NCBI GenBank assembly: GCA_017451645.1
Contig: JAFTNZ010000009.1
Location: 179,729-218,351, forward strand
Length of the DNA: 38,623 nt
DNA from: Bacteroidaceae bacterium
Lineage (GTDB): Bacteria; Bacteroidota; Bacteroidia; Bacteroidales; Bacteroidaceae
Direction: 5' to 3'
The notes under the pieces are model-generated. The model worked only from the letters and a program-made list of their open reading frames with translations. It was not told the DNA's origin and searched no databases. Position numbers and translations under genes: made by a program. Position 1 is the first letter of the stretch. The number at the start of each line of letters is the position of its first letter. Below are positions 1 through 6,927 of the stretch, one piece after another.

Positions 1-1
1 G

Positions 2-274
2 AAGGATACTGAGGAGGTTGCGAAGTTCTATAATATAAACGGACGTGAAGGAACCATCCCCGCAGGCAAGTGCTGGCTGAATGTTACGACTACAACTGAC
101 GCTGCGACTGTGACTTGCCTGTTCCGCGGTGGTATAGCCAACAACATCGACGAAGTGATGGTGGACAAGACCACACCGGACGGTGCCATCTACACCCTCG
201 ACGGAAAGCGTGTGAGCCGCATGGAGCGCGGAAAAATCTACATCATCAACGGACAAAAGATAATGGTGAAGTAA
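2..274 (+). CDS. C-terminal end of a secreted or surface protein (partial)
   Basis: The frame is open from the left edge to a TAA at 272-274, giving 90 residues with no start, so the gene begins outside the window. The last ~40 residues read as short beta-strands with the pattern IYTLDGKRV, a turn, GKIYIINGQKIMVK. This terminal module (xYxLDGxxV...GxYIxNGxKxxxK) is common at the ends of large secreted Bacteroides and Prevotella proteins and resembles type IX secretion C-terminal domains. Whether it is a sorting signal here cannot be seen. The catalytic or binding part of the protein lies outside, so no function is offered. The small peptide gene at 324 follows by 49 bp on the same strand and is probably co-transcribed. 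Confidence 0.75.
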   Translation, partial: KDTEEVAKFYNINGREGTIPAGKCWLNVTTTTDAATVTCLFRGGIANNIDEVMVDKTTPDGAIYTLDGKRVSRMERGKIYIINGQKIMVK

Positions 275-323
275 GGAGAACTGACAGAAAAAAGAATTAT
301 AAACAGACAAAAAACAGAATAGT

Positions 324-470
324 ATGAAAAAAGAATTTGTATATGAGGCTCCCAAAGTGGAGGTGATTGAAGTGGCTGTGGAGAAAGGCTATGCCAATTC
401 GTACAGCATCGAAGTGGCAAGCGATGAAGAGGTTGATGTTGACGAGAATGACAAATGGTGGTGCCTCTAA
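324..470 (+). CDS. 48-residue acidic peptide of unknown function
   Basis: ATG at 324, TAA at 468-470. The N-terminus is MKKEFVYEAPKVEVIEVAVE, then KGYANS, then an acidic run (SDEEVDVDEND) and the end KWWCL. There is no signal peptide or membrane segment. From memory, short proteins beginning MKK.Y..P..EV..V..E.G[FY]A.S are frequent, mostly unannotated, next to secreted-protein genes in Bacteroides and Prevotella; this one fits that pattern. It lies 49 bp after the upstream secreted-protein gene and just before two strong hairpins, so it is probably the last gene of that transcript. A substrate peptide of a modification or export system is possible, but no such enzyme is in the window. Function is unknown. 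Confidence 0.7.
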   Translation: MKKEFVYEAPKVEVIEVAVEKGYANSYSIEVASDEEVDVDENDKWWCL

Positions 471-485
471 AGATGTGAGTTGCCA

Positions 486-518
486 CACCTGCAGCGGAAC
501 CGGGTTCTGCTGCAGGTG
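486..518. other. 33-bp near-perfect palindrome (hairpin)
   Basis: The left arm CACCTGCAGCGGAACC and right arm GGTTCTGCTGCAGGTG are separated by a single G. Pairing is complete apart from one G-U wobble, although a few central bases must open to form the loop. It starts 15 bp after the stop codon of the small peptide and 13 bp before the second hairpin. No T-run follows it directly, so it is not an intrinsic terminator alone. It may protect the 3' end of the message or help the following terminator. Confidence 0.6.
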
Positions 519-531
519 ACACATACAAAAG

Positions 532-577
532 AAAAAGAGTGGATGCGCGAAGTGAAGCCGCATCCACTCTTTTTTTC
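532..577. terminator. bidirectional intrinsic terminator
   Basis: A perfect 16-bp stem pairs 532-547 with 559-574 around an 11-nt loop. The outer pairs are A5/T5, so each strand ends in a T-run (T at 570-576 on plus; the A-run at 532-536 on minus). It lies between the plus-strand peptide gene ending at 470 and the minus-strand ATPase gene ending at 606, as expected for a terminator shared by converging genes. Confidence 0.85.
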
Positions 578-605
578 GTATGCTATGGGGGAGGGAATCT
601 GTGAC

Positions 606-1925
606 CTACATGTCTGCCAGTGACAAACCGCTGCAGGTGATGGCGTAGTCTTTGAACTGCCCCGTGGCCTGCAGGAATACCGATGCCTTGGCCTCCAGAG
701 ACGAAGGGATGTATTTGTCGATATTCCGCTTGACCTCAAAAAATGCTGCCGTATTGTCCAACTCGTTTTCGGCCACAAGGTCTATCTCGTTCTCCCCCTT
801 GCGGTCCCACCAACTGCCTATCCGGGTATAGGCATGCTGCCCAATCAGCACCTGCTTGAAGTAGCGCTCGAGCATCAGTCCGCTAAAGACTTCGTAGTCG
901 CGGTTGATGATGGTCTTCAGCCCTTCGTAGTTCTCAATCTCCAACATGTAGTTGTACTTGTAAATGAATCTGAACCAGAAGGTGAAGAAGTTGTCTGCAA
1001 TCGTGTAGCGCACATTCTTTGTTGCGCTCCGCTCAAACAGGGGTTGCCGTTTGGCTATGATTTCGTATTCACTCTCCAACTTGGTGAGGTAGCCGCCAAT
1101 CTGCCTGCCCACAACATCCTCAATGGCGGAGCGTGAGGTCTTGCCTCTGGCAATGGCGGAGAGGATGGAGAAGTAGATACCATAGTCCTTGCCGAACTCT
1201 TCGATGAGGATGGCCTTACCCTCGCCCAAGAATACGGAATCGGCTTTGACAATCTGGTTCAGCATCCTGGTCCGGGTAGTGGCGCCGGCATCGACCAACA
1301 GTTGCACATATTTGGCCACACCTCCCGTAAAGGAATATAGCGCCAACAAATCTTCGGACGTGTAATGGGGATTGTATTCACCCAAGATGTCCTTGAGTAC
1401 AAGGGGAGTAAAGGGACGCACCGTCATGAAGCGGGACTGACGATTATACAGCGGCTCTTTCTTATCCTTGAATATCTTGGTCATCATTGAATAGATGGAA
1501 CCGCAAACGATGAGGTTGATACGCGCTCTTGTATGGTACATGTCCCAAATGCGCTGCATCTCACCATAGATGGCCTTGTTCACACGGAAGAATTCCTGGA
1601 ACTCATCGATGAACAGTGTGATGGGGCGCTCGACTGACAGCTTCATCAGGAACTCGAAGATGACGGGGAAACGCTCGACACGCCCCATAGCAGGGATGCC
1701 AAGTTTATGCTCTACCTCCTGCATATAGTCTTCGCACAGCTCGCTTTCTGCCTTGCGCACAACGAAGAAGTAGAGTATAGGCTCGTCCTCGTAGGCTTTC
1801 CACACAAGCGATGTCTTGCCTATGCGACGGCGACCGGTGACTACGGTAAACTGTGCATTGCTCATGGCCATTCGGCGTATCTCACGCAGCGATGCTATCT
1901 CTTCTGTCCTATCAAAAAATCTCAT
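606..1925 (-). CDS. ATP-binding protein, ATPase_2/AAA_14 type with DUF234-like C-terminus
   Basis: 439 residues from the ATG at 1925. The P-loop GRRRIGKTSL lies near residues 31-40 and Walker B ITLFIDEFQEFF near 103-114. The C-terminal third has EIDLVAE followed about 10 residues later by FFEVKR, the PD-(D/E)XK-like arrangement seen in DUF234 domains. These are STAND/AAA-related NTPases common in archaea and in multiple copies in Bacteroides; their cellular role is unclear. The frame stays open upstream to a TTG at 2003, but that TTG is part of the promoter -7 box (2001-2008), so it cannot be the start. ATGs at 1949 and 1925 remain, and 1925 gives the usual N-terminus MRFFDRTEE. The gene appears to be transcribed alone and ends at the shared terminator. 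Confidence 0.85.
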   Translation of the reverse strand: MRFFDRTEEIASLREIRRMAMSNAQFTVVTGRRRIGKTSLVWKAYEDEPILYFFVVRKAESELCEDYMQEVEHKLGIPAMGRVERFPVIFEFLMKLSVERPITLFIDEFQEFFRVNKAIYGEMQRIWDMYHTRARINLIVCGSIYSMMTKIFKDKKEPLYNRQSRFMTVRPFTPLVLKDILGEYNPHYTSEDLLALYSFTGGVAKYVQLLVDAGATTRTRMLNQIVKADSVFLGEGKAILIEEFGKDYGIYFSILSAIARGKTSRSAIEDVVGRQIGGYLTKLESEYEIIAKRQPLFERSATKNVRYTIADNFFTFWFRFIYKYNYMLEIENYEGLKTIINRDYEVFSGLMLERYFKQVLIGQHAYTRIGSWWDRKGENEIDLVAENELDNTAAFFEVKRNIDKYIPSSLEAKASVFLQATGQFKDYAITCSGLSLADM

Positions 1926-1964
1926 ACGGCAACTCGTTTTGCTATTCATTAGACAATCATTTCC

Positions 1965-1994
1965 GAAACGGCTGTTTCCGAAACGGCTGTTTCG
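1965..1994 (-). repeat. two 15-bp direct repeats, each a mini-hairpin, in the ATPase leader
   Basis: GAAACGGCTGTTTCC occurs twice back to back (1965-1979 and 1980-1994; the second copy ends TTTCG). Each unit is GAAAC-GGCT-GTTTC, a 5-bp inverted repeat with a 4-nt loop. With the -7 box at 2001-2008 on the minus strand, transcription should begin near 1994-1996, so the transcript would start with these two small hairpins. They could be an operator, an mRNA 5' stabiliser, or chance. Confidence 0.6.
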
Positions 1995-2000
1995 CAACTG

Positions 2001-2031
2001 CAAATATAACGCACTTTATTGATATGGCCAA
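2001..2031 (-). promoter_or_regulatory. Bacteroidales promoter for the ATPase gene
   Basis: On the minus strand, TTG (2031-2029), 20 bp, then TATATTTG (2008-2001) match the TTTG-N19-21-TAnnTTTG form. The -7 box overlaps the first possible TTG start of the frame, which excludes that start. Confidence 0.65.
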
Positions 2032-2056
2032 GCGATGAGCCGAGAATGTTGCTTTT

Positions 2057-2386
2057 TAGTGACTAGCGGATAGTGACTAGCGACTAGCGGATAGCGACTA
2101 GGGGATAGCGGATAGTGACTAGCGACTAGCGGATAGTGACTAGCGACTAGCGGATAGCGACTAGGGGATAGTGACTAGCGACTAGCGGATAGCGACTAGG
2201 GGATAGCGGATAGCGATTAGTGACTAGCGACTAGCGGATAGTCACTAATCACTCTAGTCACTAATCACTAGTCACTCTAATCACTAGTCACTAGTCACTC
2301 TAATCACTAGTCACTAGTCGCTAGTCACTAGTCACTAGTCGCTAGTCACTAGTCACTCTAATCACTAGTCGCTAGTCGCTAGTCAC
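2057..2386. repeat. 330-bp bidirectional heptamer array (46 units)
   Basis: Every unit begins with TA. Bases 2057-2238 are 26 uninterrupted heptamers of the form TAGYGAC, TAGCGGA or TAGGGGA, with a higher-order order (TAGTGAC-TAGCGAC-TAGCGGA recurs). Bases 2239-2386 are 20 heptamers TARTCRC with four TC dinucleotides inserted (2253, 2276, 2299, 2357). TAGTCAC is the reverse complement of TAGTGAC in repeat register, so the second arm is inverted relative to the first and the whole could fold into a long imperfect hairpin. The array ends inside the ribD coding frame, supplying its last codons and stop. There are no spacers, so it is not a CRISPR array. It lies just upstream of the ATPase promoter. 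Confidence 0.95.
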
Positions 2387-3380
2387 TAAAAAAGCTCGGT
2401 GCCGGCACGCCACTCCCTAAGGAGAAAGGAGCCGTCTCGATGCGGACTTCATCCCAAAGCCCTGCATCCAAGAAACTCTGCAGCAGGGTGGTGCCTCCCT
2501 CTACAAGCAGCGACTGTACCCCACGGGCATAGAGGAAGGAAAGCATCTGAGGCAATATGTCGCGACTGAAATCGAGGGTGCAATACTCCACCCCCGGACG
2601 GGAAGGCAGATGGGAGGAACGTGAGGTGAAGACCAGGGTGGGATGTGCCCCATCGAACAGATGAAGTCCGGCAGGCAAGGTAAGGTCGCGGTCGATGACC
2701 AGCCGCAAAGGCTGCGGGCCGGACCAATGGCGCACGGTGAGCGAAGGATTGTCGAGCAGTGCCGTCCGCCTGCCCACAAGGATGGCCTGCACACCGGCAC
2801 GCAAGCGGTGTACCTGCATGGCGGTGTAGGGGGTGGAAAAGACTACCGGCGGCTCTTCGGAAGAACTCCGCACACGGTCGATGAAGCCGTCAGCCGACTG
2901 TGCCCACTTCAGCAGGATGTAGGGCCGGTGCTGCAGATGAGAGGTGATGAAACGGCGGTTGATATTCAGACACTCCTGCTCCAACACACCCACGGTGACC
3001 TCCACACCCGCACGGCGGAGTTTCTCTACCCCACGACCCGAGACTTCTGAAAAGGGGTCGATACACCCCACCACCACACGGGGGATGCCCCGCGAAAGAA
3101 TCAGGTCGGCACACGGCGGAGTCTTGCCATGATGGGAACAAGGCTCCAGACTGACGTAGATGGTGGACCGGCTGAGCAAGGGCTCGTCCGCCGGCTTCAC
3201 CGAACGCACGGCATTGACTTCGGCATGGGCCTCGCCGCAACGGATGTGATAACCTTCTCCAATGATGCGACCGTCGCACACGATGACAGCCCCCACCATC
3301 GGGTTGGGAGCTGCGCCACGCCTGCCGCAACGGGCCAGTTGCAGGCAACGGGCCATGTATTTCTCGTCTTCACTCTTCAT
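2379..3380 (-). CDS. ribD: riboflavin biosynthesis deaminase/reductase RibD, C-terminus altered
   Basis: RibD converts the GTP-cyclohydrolase II product by deamination and then reduces the ribosyl chain, a cytoplasmic step of riboflavin synthesis. From the ATG at 3380 it has 333 residues; a GTG at 3401 would add seven. The N-terminal deaminase zinc site is complete: H52-A-E54 and PCSHHGKTPPC with C81 and C90. The reductase domain follows from about residue 145 (RPYILLKWAQSADG) to LLVEGGTTLLQSFL and LGSGVPAP. The protein then ends at once with SFFSD, whose last two residues and TAG stop are encoded by the heptamer array. Family members usually continue some 15-40 residues, so the last strand looks lost or replaced. 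The divergent neighbour is prmC. Confidence 0.92.
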   Translation of the reverse strand: MKSEDEKYMARCLQLARCGRRGAAPNPMVGAVIVCDGRIIGEGYHIRCGEAHAEVNAVRSVKPADEPLLSRSTIYVSLEPCSHHGKTPPCADLILSRGIPRVVVGCIDPFSEVSGRGVEKLRRAGVEVTVGVLEQECLNINRRFITSHLQHRPYILLKWAQSADGFIDRVRSSSEEPPVVFSTPYTAMQVHRLRAGVQAILVGRRTALLDNPSLTVRHWSGPQPLRLVIDRDLTLPAGLHLFDGAHPTLVFTSRSSHLPSRPGVEYCTLDFSRDILPQMLSFLYARGVQSLLVEGGTTLLQSFLDAGLWDEVRIETAPFSLGSGVPAPSFFSD

Positions 3381-3395
3381 TTTCTTATTCCTTTC

Positions 3396-3427
3396 TTGCA
3401 CGATTCAGGGCAAATTCACTATCTTTG
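3396..3427 (+). promoter_or_regulatory. Bacteroidales promoter for prmC
   Basis: TTG at 3396-3398, 21 bp, then TATCTTTG at 3420-3427, matching TAnnTTTG. It lies 31 bp before the prmC ATG, in the space shared with divergent ribD. Confidence 0.7.
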
Positions 3428-3458
3428 CCCGCAAAACAAACTCTGATATTATCCCGCT

Positions 3459-4310
3459 ATGCCCCATCTCATCGCCCGCATACGCACTGCCCTACAAGGC
3501 ACCTGTCCGCCCGAAGAGGCCACAGCCATCGCACGGCTGCTGGCGGAAGAGCTGTACGGACTCAGCCAACCGGACATTTACATGGGCAAAGATAGGAAAT
3601 TATCGGAAGAAGAACTGCATAATCTGGAAAATATTCTCGCACGGCTGCAGAATCATGAGCCGGTACAGCATGTCTTGGGCTATGCCGACTTCTGCGGGGG
3701 GAGGTTCAGAGTGAACGGCCACGTGCTGATACCACGCCCGGAGACAGCCGAGCTGGTAAACCTTATCCTGCAGGACTACCCTTCTCCACCGGCACGGGTG
3801 CTCGACATCGGCACGGGCAGCGGCTGCATCCCCATCACACTGGCACGCCACTGGCCGGAGAGCGACATCCATGCCTGGGACATCTCGCCCGAAGCGATAG
3901 AGACCGCACGCTGCAACAATGCCCTGCATGCTACCCGAGTGACCTTCCGGGAGTGCGACATCCTGCACGGCGAGAGTGGTGACGTGCCCCCCTTCGACCT
4001 CATCGTCAGCAACCCTCCCTACATCAAGGAGACCGAGCGGACAACAATGGAGCGCAACGTGCTCGACTGGGAGCCTCATCTGGCCCTCTTCGTGCCCGAC
4101 AACGACCCGCTCTGTTTCTACCGCGCCATAGCCTCTCGCGCTGCTGCCGGCCTGCTGCTCTCCGGAGGAAGGCTCTATTTTGAAATCAACCGTGCCCACG
4201 GGGCCGACACTGCGGCCTTGCTCGAAGCATACGGGTTCGCAGATGTGGAGCTGCTGAAAGACCTCTCGGGCAACGACCGCATCGTGCGGGGCATCCACCC
4301 ATGGGAATAG
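3459..4310 (+). CDS. prmC: release factor glutamine methyltransferase PrmC (HemK)
   Basis: PrmC methylates the glutamine of the GGQ motif of peptide-chain release factors using S-adenosylmethionine. The 283-residue length is usual. The family start of the catalytic domain, IPRPETAELV, is at 91-100. The SAM site DIGTGSGC is at 116-123, and the catalytic NPPY is at 185-188. The N-terminal ~80 residues form the helical release-factor-binding domain. The start is the ATG at 3459, 31 bp after a good promoter. The gene appears to be transcribed alone and ends 35 bp before a strong hairpin facing the converging DUF2795 gene. Confidence 0.95.
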   Translation: MPHLIARIRTALQGTCPPEEATAIARLLAEELYGLSQPDIYMGKDRKLSEEELHNLENILARLQNHEPVQHVLGYADFCGGRFRVNGHVLIPRPETAELVNLILQDYPSPPARVLDIGTGSGCIPITLARHWPESDIHAWDISPEAIETARCNNALHATRVTFRECDILHGESGDVPPFDLIVSNPPYIKETERTTMERNVLDWEPHLALFVPDNDPLCFYRAIASRAAAGLLLSGGRLYFEINRAHGADTAALLEAYGFADVELLKDLSGNDRIVRGIHPWE

Positions 4311-4345
4311 AGGATAATCTTTCCTTCAGCATACAGAGAAAATGA

Positions 4346-4389
4346 GGGGCTGCATCCTGCCTGCCTGACGGCAGACGGGATACAACCCC
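4346..4389. terminator. hairpin between convergent genes
   Basis: A 20-bp stem (17 of 20 pairs, one of them G-U) joins 4346-4365 to 4370-4389 with the loop TGAC. It lies between prmC (ending 4310) and the minus-strand gene ending at 4433. No strong T-run follows on either strand, so termination is inferred from position and stem strength. Confidence 0.55.
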
Positions 4390-4432
4390 ATATCCGGATT
4401 GTTCTTTCAATGACTCTCAGTGCCGAGCCTCA

Positions 4433-4654
4433 TCAATATTCATCTTCGTCGAAGAAGAAGTCCTCCTTGCTGGGATAGTCCGGCCAAATATCCTCTATCG
4501 ATTCGTAGATTTCACCTTCGTCTTCTATTTCCTGCAGGTTCTCTATCACTTCGAGGGGAGCGCCTGAACGCACCGCAAAATCAATCAATTCATCCTTGGA
4601 AGCCGGCCAAGGAGCATCCTCCAACTTGGATGCCAATTCCAATGTCCAATACAT
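4433..4654 (-). CDS. DUF2795-type small acidic protein
   Basis: 73 residues starting MYWTLELASKLEDAPWPASK and ending in a very acidic tail (EDFFFDEDEY). The core KDELIDFAVRSGAPLEVIENLQ is the DUF2795 pattern, a short helical domain. I recognise it as a conserved Bacteroides protein of about this length; its function is not known. There is no signal peptide or membrane segment. It follows the cobalamin adenosyltransferase gene by 47 bp and also has its own promoter overlapping that gene's 3' end, so it may be expressed both ways. Confidence 0.85.
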   Translation of the reverse strand: MYWTLELASKLEDAPWPASKDELIDFAVRSGAPLEVIENLQEIEDEGEIYESIEDIWPDYPSKEDFFFDEDEY

Positions 4655-4681
4655 AATTCTCGCTATTTATTAATTAGGCCG

Positions 4682-4711
4682 CAAAAATAAACAATTTATT
4701 CTCAATTACAA
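4682..4711 (-). promoter_or_regulatory. probable promoter for the DUF2795 gene
   Basis: On the minus strand TTG (4711-4709), 19 bp, then TATTTTTG (4689-4682). It lies across the 3' end of the adenosyltransferase gene, with the ATG 28 bp further on. Confidence 0.55.
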
Positions 4712-5259
4712 GCTTTATCCCAGAAAAAATCACTGCAATGGGCCATACTGTTCGTTTTACGTGCCAAAACAAACAAATAGTCCGACAAACGGTTCAAGAA
4801 TGAGAGTATTTCCACCTCTACCCGGACACCGGCTTCGGCCATGGCCAACACGCGCCTTTCCGCCCTGCGGCAGACGGTGCGGCAGACATGGGCCACAGCG
4901 CCGGCATGGCACCCGCCCGGCAAGATAAATGAATGCAGGGGAGGAAGACCTTCCTGCCCCTTGTCTATCATCTGCTCGATGCGGACAACATCCTCTCCGG
5001 TCAGGCGGGAGAGTTTCGCCCAGTAGGGAGAGTCTTCCTCGGTAGCCAACCGCGTGCCGGCCACAAAAAGCATACCCTGTACCCAACGCACATCCGCCAC
5101 GTCGGACTCTTCGGACAAGAGGGAGGAGAGCAGCCCCAACTGGGCATTCAACTCGTCGAGCGTGCCGTATGCCTCGAGGCGCACGTGGGTCTTGGCCACA
5201 CGTGCGCCTCCAACGAGGCTGGTTGTCCCTTCATCTCCGGTTCTGGTATATATCTTCAT
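4702..5259 (-). CDS. pduO: PduO-type ATP:cob(I)alamin adenosyltransferase
   Basis: This enzyme transfers the adenosyl group of ATP to cob(I)alamin, making coenzyme B12 for enzymes such as methylmalonyl-CoA mutase. 185 residues is usual. The N-terminal ATP-binding pattern TRTGDEGTTSLVGG is at 5-18, then R27-L-E-AYG-T-LDELNA. The C-terminal RRAERRV and LNRLSDYLFVLAR are the other two signature regions of the PduO/MMAB family. It is five bases downstream of the GH28 gene and probably co-transcribed. No cobalamin riboswitch is visible in front of it. PduO type, rather than CobA or EutT type, is certain from these motifs; the gene name is a family label. Confidence 0.93.
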   Translation of the reverse strand: MKIYTRTGDEGTTSLVGGARVAKTHVRLEAYGTLDELNAQLGLLSSLLSEESDVADVRWVQGMLFVAGTRLATEEDSPYWAKLSRLTGEDVVRIEQMIDKGQEGLPPLHSFILPGGCHAGAVAHVCRTVCRRAERRVLAMAEAGVRVEVEILSFLNRLSDYLFVLARKTNSMAHCSDFFWDKACN

Positions 5260-5264
5260 TGCGC

Positions 5265-6881
5265 TTAAAGTTCTACGCTCTGTGCCTTGAAGCCTATCTC
5301 GGCATATTCCTTGCCATCCACTTTCAGGTTCTTGGCATTGTTCACCCGCAGGAGGTCGCTGCCATCCACCGTTTCGATGCGCACATTCTCGAATGTCACA
5401 TCCTCGGCCTGACTGACAACAATACCTTTCTTGGCATCGGTGATTACCACATTCTTCACCACCACATTCTTCACAGGCATCTCAGGCAAACCGTTGAAGA
5501 ACATTGCCCGTCCGTCGGTGCCCTTGCAATTGACGTTGGAGATGAAAATGTTGCGGAAAGCCGGGGTCTCTTCCGTAACAGCCGGAATGGCAGCACGCAT
5601 GCGGGCAGCCACTTCCTCGTCGGTCTCCTCTCCGGCTCCCTTGCCTCCATAGAAGAGGTCGAAAAGGAGCGGCTCGTTGGGAATGTCAATCATGTTGATA
5701 TTGTCGATGTAGATGTTCTCCACCACGCCACCGCGTCCGCGTGTGCTCTTGAAGCGGAGACCCACATCGGTGCCCAGGAAAGAGCAGTCGGACACGTAGA
5801 TGTTCTTCACACCGCCTGACATTTCGCTACCTACCACGAAACCACCATGCCCGTGGAGCACCACATTGTTCTTCACCACTACGTTTTCACAAGGGATTCC
5901 ACGCTCACGCCCGTCCTTATCCTTTCCGGACTTGATACAGATGGCATCGTCGCCTGCATCGAACAGGCTGTTGATGACCAAGGCATTCTTGCACGACTCC
6001 AGGTCGAGGGCATCGCCATTCTGCGAATACCAGGGGTTGAACACCTTCACACGGTTGAGTGTGATGTCTTCACACATCAGAGGATGCAGACACCATGCGG
6101 GAGAATTCTTGAAAGTGGCATCCTGCAACAACACGCGCTTGCAACGCACGAAACTGAGGAGTACGGGGCGCAGCCAGGGGCGAACTTCGTCCCACTCGGC
6201 TTCTGTGGTGAGTCCTTCGGGGGTGTTGAACTGCTTGGTGGCCTTGGCTCCCTTCAGCGAACCTTCGGTAGGATACCACACATTGCCTTCGACCACACCG
6301 CCACCATTGACGAGTTTCTTCCACTGCCCATCGGTCATCTTGCTCTTCTTCACAGGACGCCAGCTGTCGCCTGAACCATCGAAAACACCCTGTCCGGTGA
6401 TGGCAATGTTCTCGGCATCATAGGCGGACAGAGGTGACTGGCAACGACGTGTGTTGAGTCCCTCGAACGAAGTGTCCAGAATGGGATAGAGCATGAAATC
6501 GTCAGAAAACACCACCAGGGCATTTGCCTCGGCATGCAGATTGACATTGCTCTTCAGCACAATGGGACCGGTGTACCAGATACCGGCAGGGATGACGACT
6601 TTTCCGCCACCTTTTTCACTGACAGCGGTGATGGCCTTGTTGATTGCCTCGGTATTGAGAGTCACCCCATCACCCTTGGCACCGAAATCCACGATGCTCA
6701 CCTGGTAATCGGGGAAAGAGGGCTGCTTCACAGCCTCCATCTCGAACGGAAGATTTTCATACACCGAGGGACAGATTCCCTGCTGTTGGCAAGTGGGTTG
6801 CTGCGTAGGGACTTGTGTGCAAGCCTGGAGTGCCGCAACGGCAAGTAGCATCATGGCTACGTTCTTGAGCGTTTTTTTCAT
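5265..6881 (-). CDS. GH28 polygalacturonase-like lipoprotein
   Basis: 538 residues. A lipoprotein signal ends at LQAC with C21, so the protein should be anchored in the envelope. VSIVDFGAKGDGVTLNTEAI (61-80) is the usual start of the right-handed beta-helix of family 28. The catalytic set is complete: N288-x-D290, D311-D312, H345 in GHG, and R376-x-K378. Family 28 members cleave galacturonan or rhamnogalacturonan from pectin, exo or endo; the exact substrate cannot be told. No SusC/SusD pair or other pectinase is nearby. It sits in a run of housekeeping genes (46 bp after the methyltransferase-like gene, 5 bp before the adenosyltransferase), which is odd for a polysaccharide enzyme. Confidence 0.92.
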   Translation of the reverse strand: MKKTLKNVAMMLLAVAALQACTQVPTQQPTCQQQGICPSVYENLPFEMEAVKQPSFPDYQVSIVDFGAKGDGVTLNTEAINKAITAVSEKGGGKVVIPAGIWYTGPIVLKSNVNLHAEANALVVFSDDFMLYPILDTSFEGLNTRRCQSPLSAYDAENIAITGQGVFDGSGDSWRPVKKSKMTDGQWKKLVNGGGVVEGNVWYPTEGSLKGAKATKQFNTPEGLTTEAEWDEVRPWLRPVLLSFVRCKRVLLQDATFKNSPAWCLHPLMCEDITLNRVKVFNPWYSQNGDALDLESCKNALVINSLFDAGDDAICIKSGKDKDGRERGIPCENVVVKNNVVLHGHGGFVVGSEMSGGVKNIYVSDCSFLGTDVGLRFKSTRGRGGVVENIYIDNINMIDIPNEPLLFDLFYGGKGAGEETDEEVAARMRAAIPAVTEETPAFRNIFISNVNCKGTDGRAMFFNGLPEMPVKNVVVKNVVITDAKKGIVVSQAEDVTFENVRIETVDGSDLLRVNNAKNLKVDGKEYAEIGFKAQSVEL

Positions 6882-6927
6882 TTTTCAAAGGTTTATTGTT
6901 TGGTTAGTATGAATGTTTTGTCTGTTC

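Noticed and set aside
1926-2003. N-terminal extension of the ATPase (26 residues containing a repeated SRFGN)
   Set aside because: It starts at a TTG that is part of the promoter -7 box, and the repeat comes from leader hairpins.
2057-2386. CRISPR array
   Set aside because: Units are 7 bp, contiguous, and there are no unique spacers.
3600-4298. 232-residue frame on the minus strand
   Set aside because: Lies wholly opposite prmC, has no family features and no promoter; a shadow frame.
4660-4702. cobalamin riboswitch near the adenosyltransferase gene
   Set aside because: Only short AT-rich gaps flank the gene, with no room for the B12-box structure.
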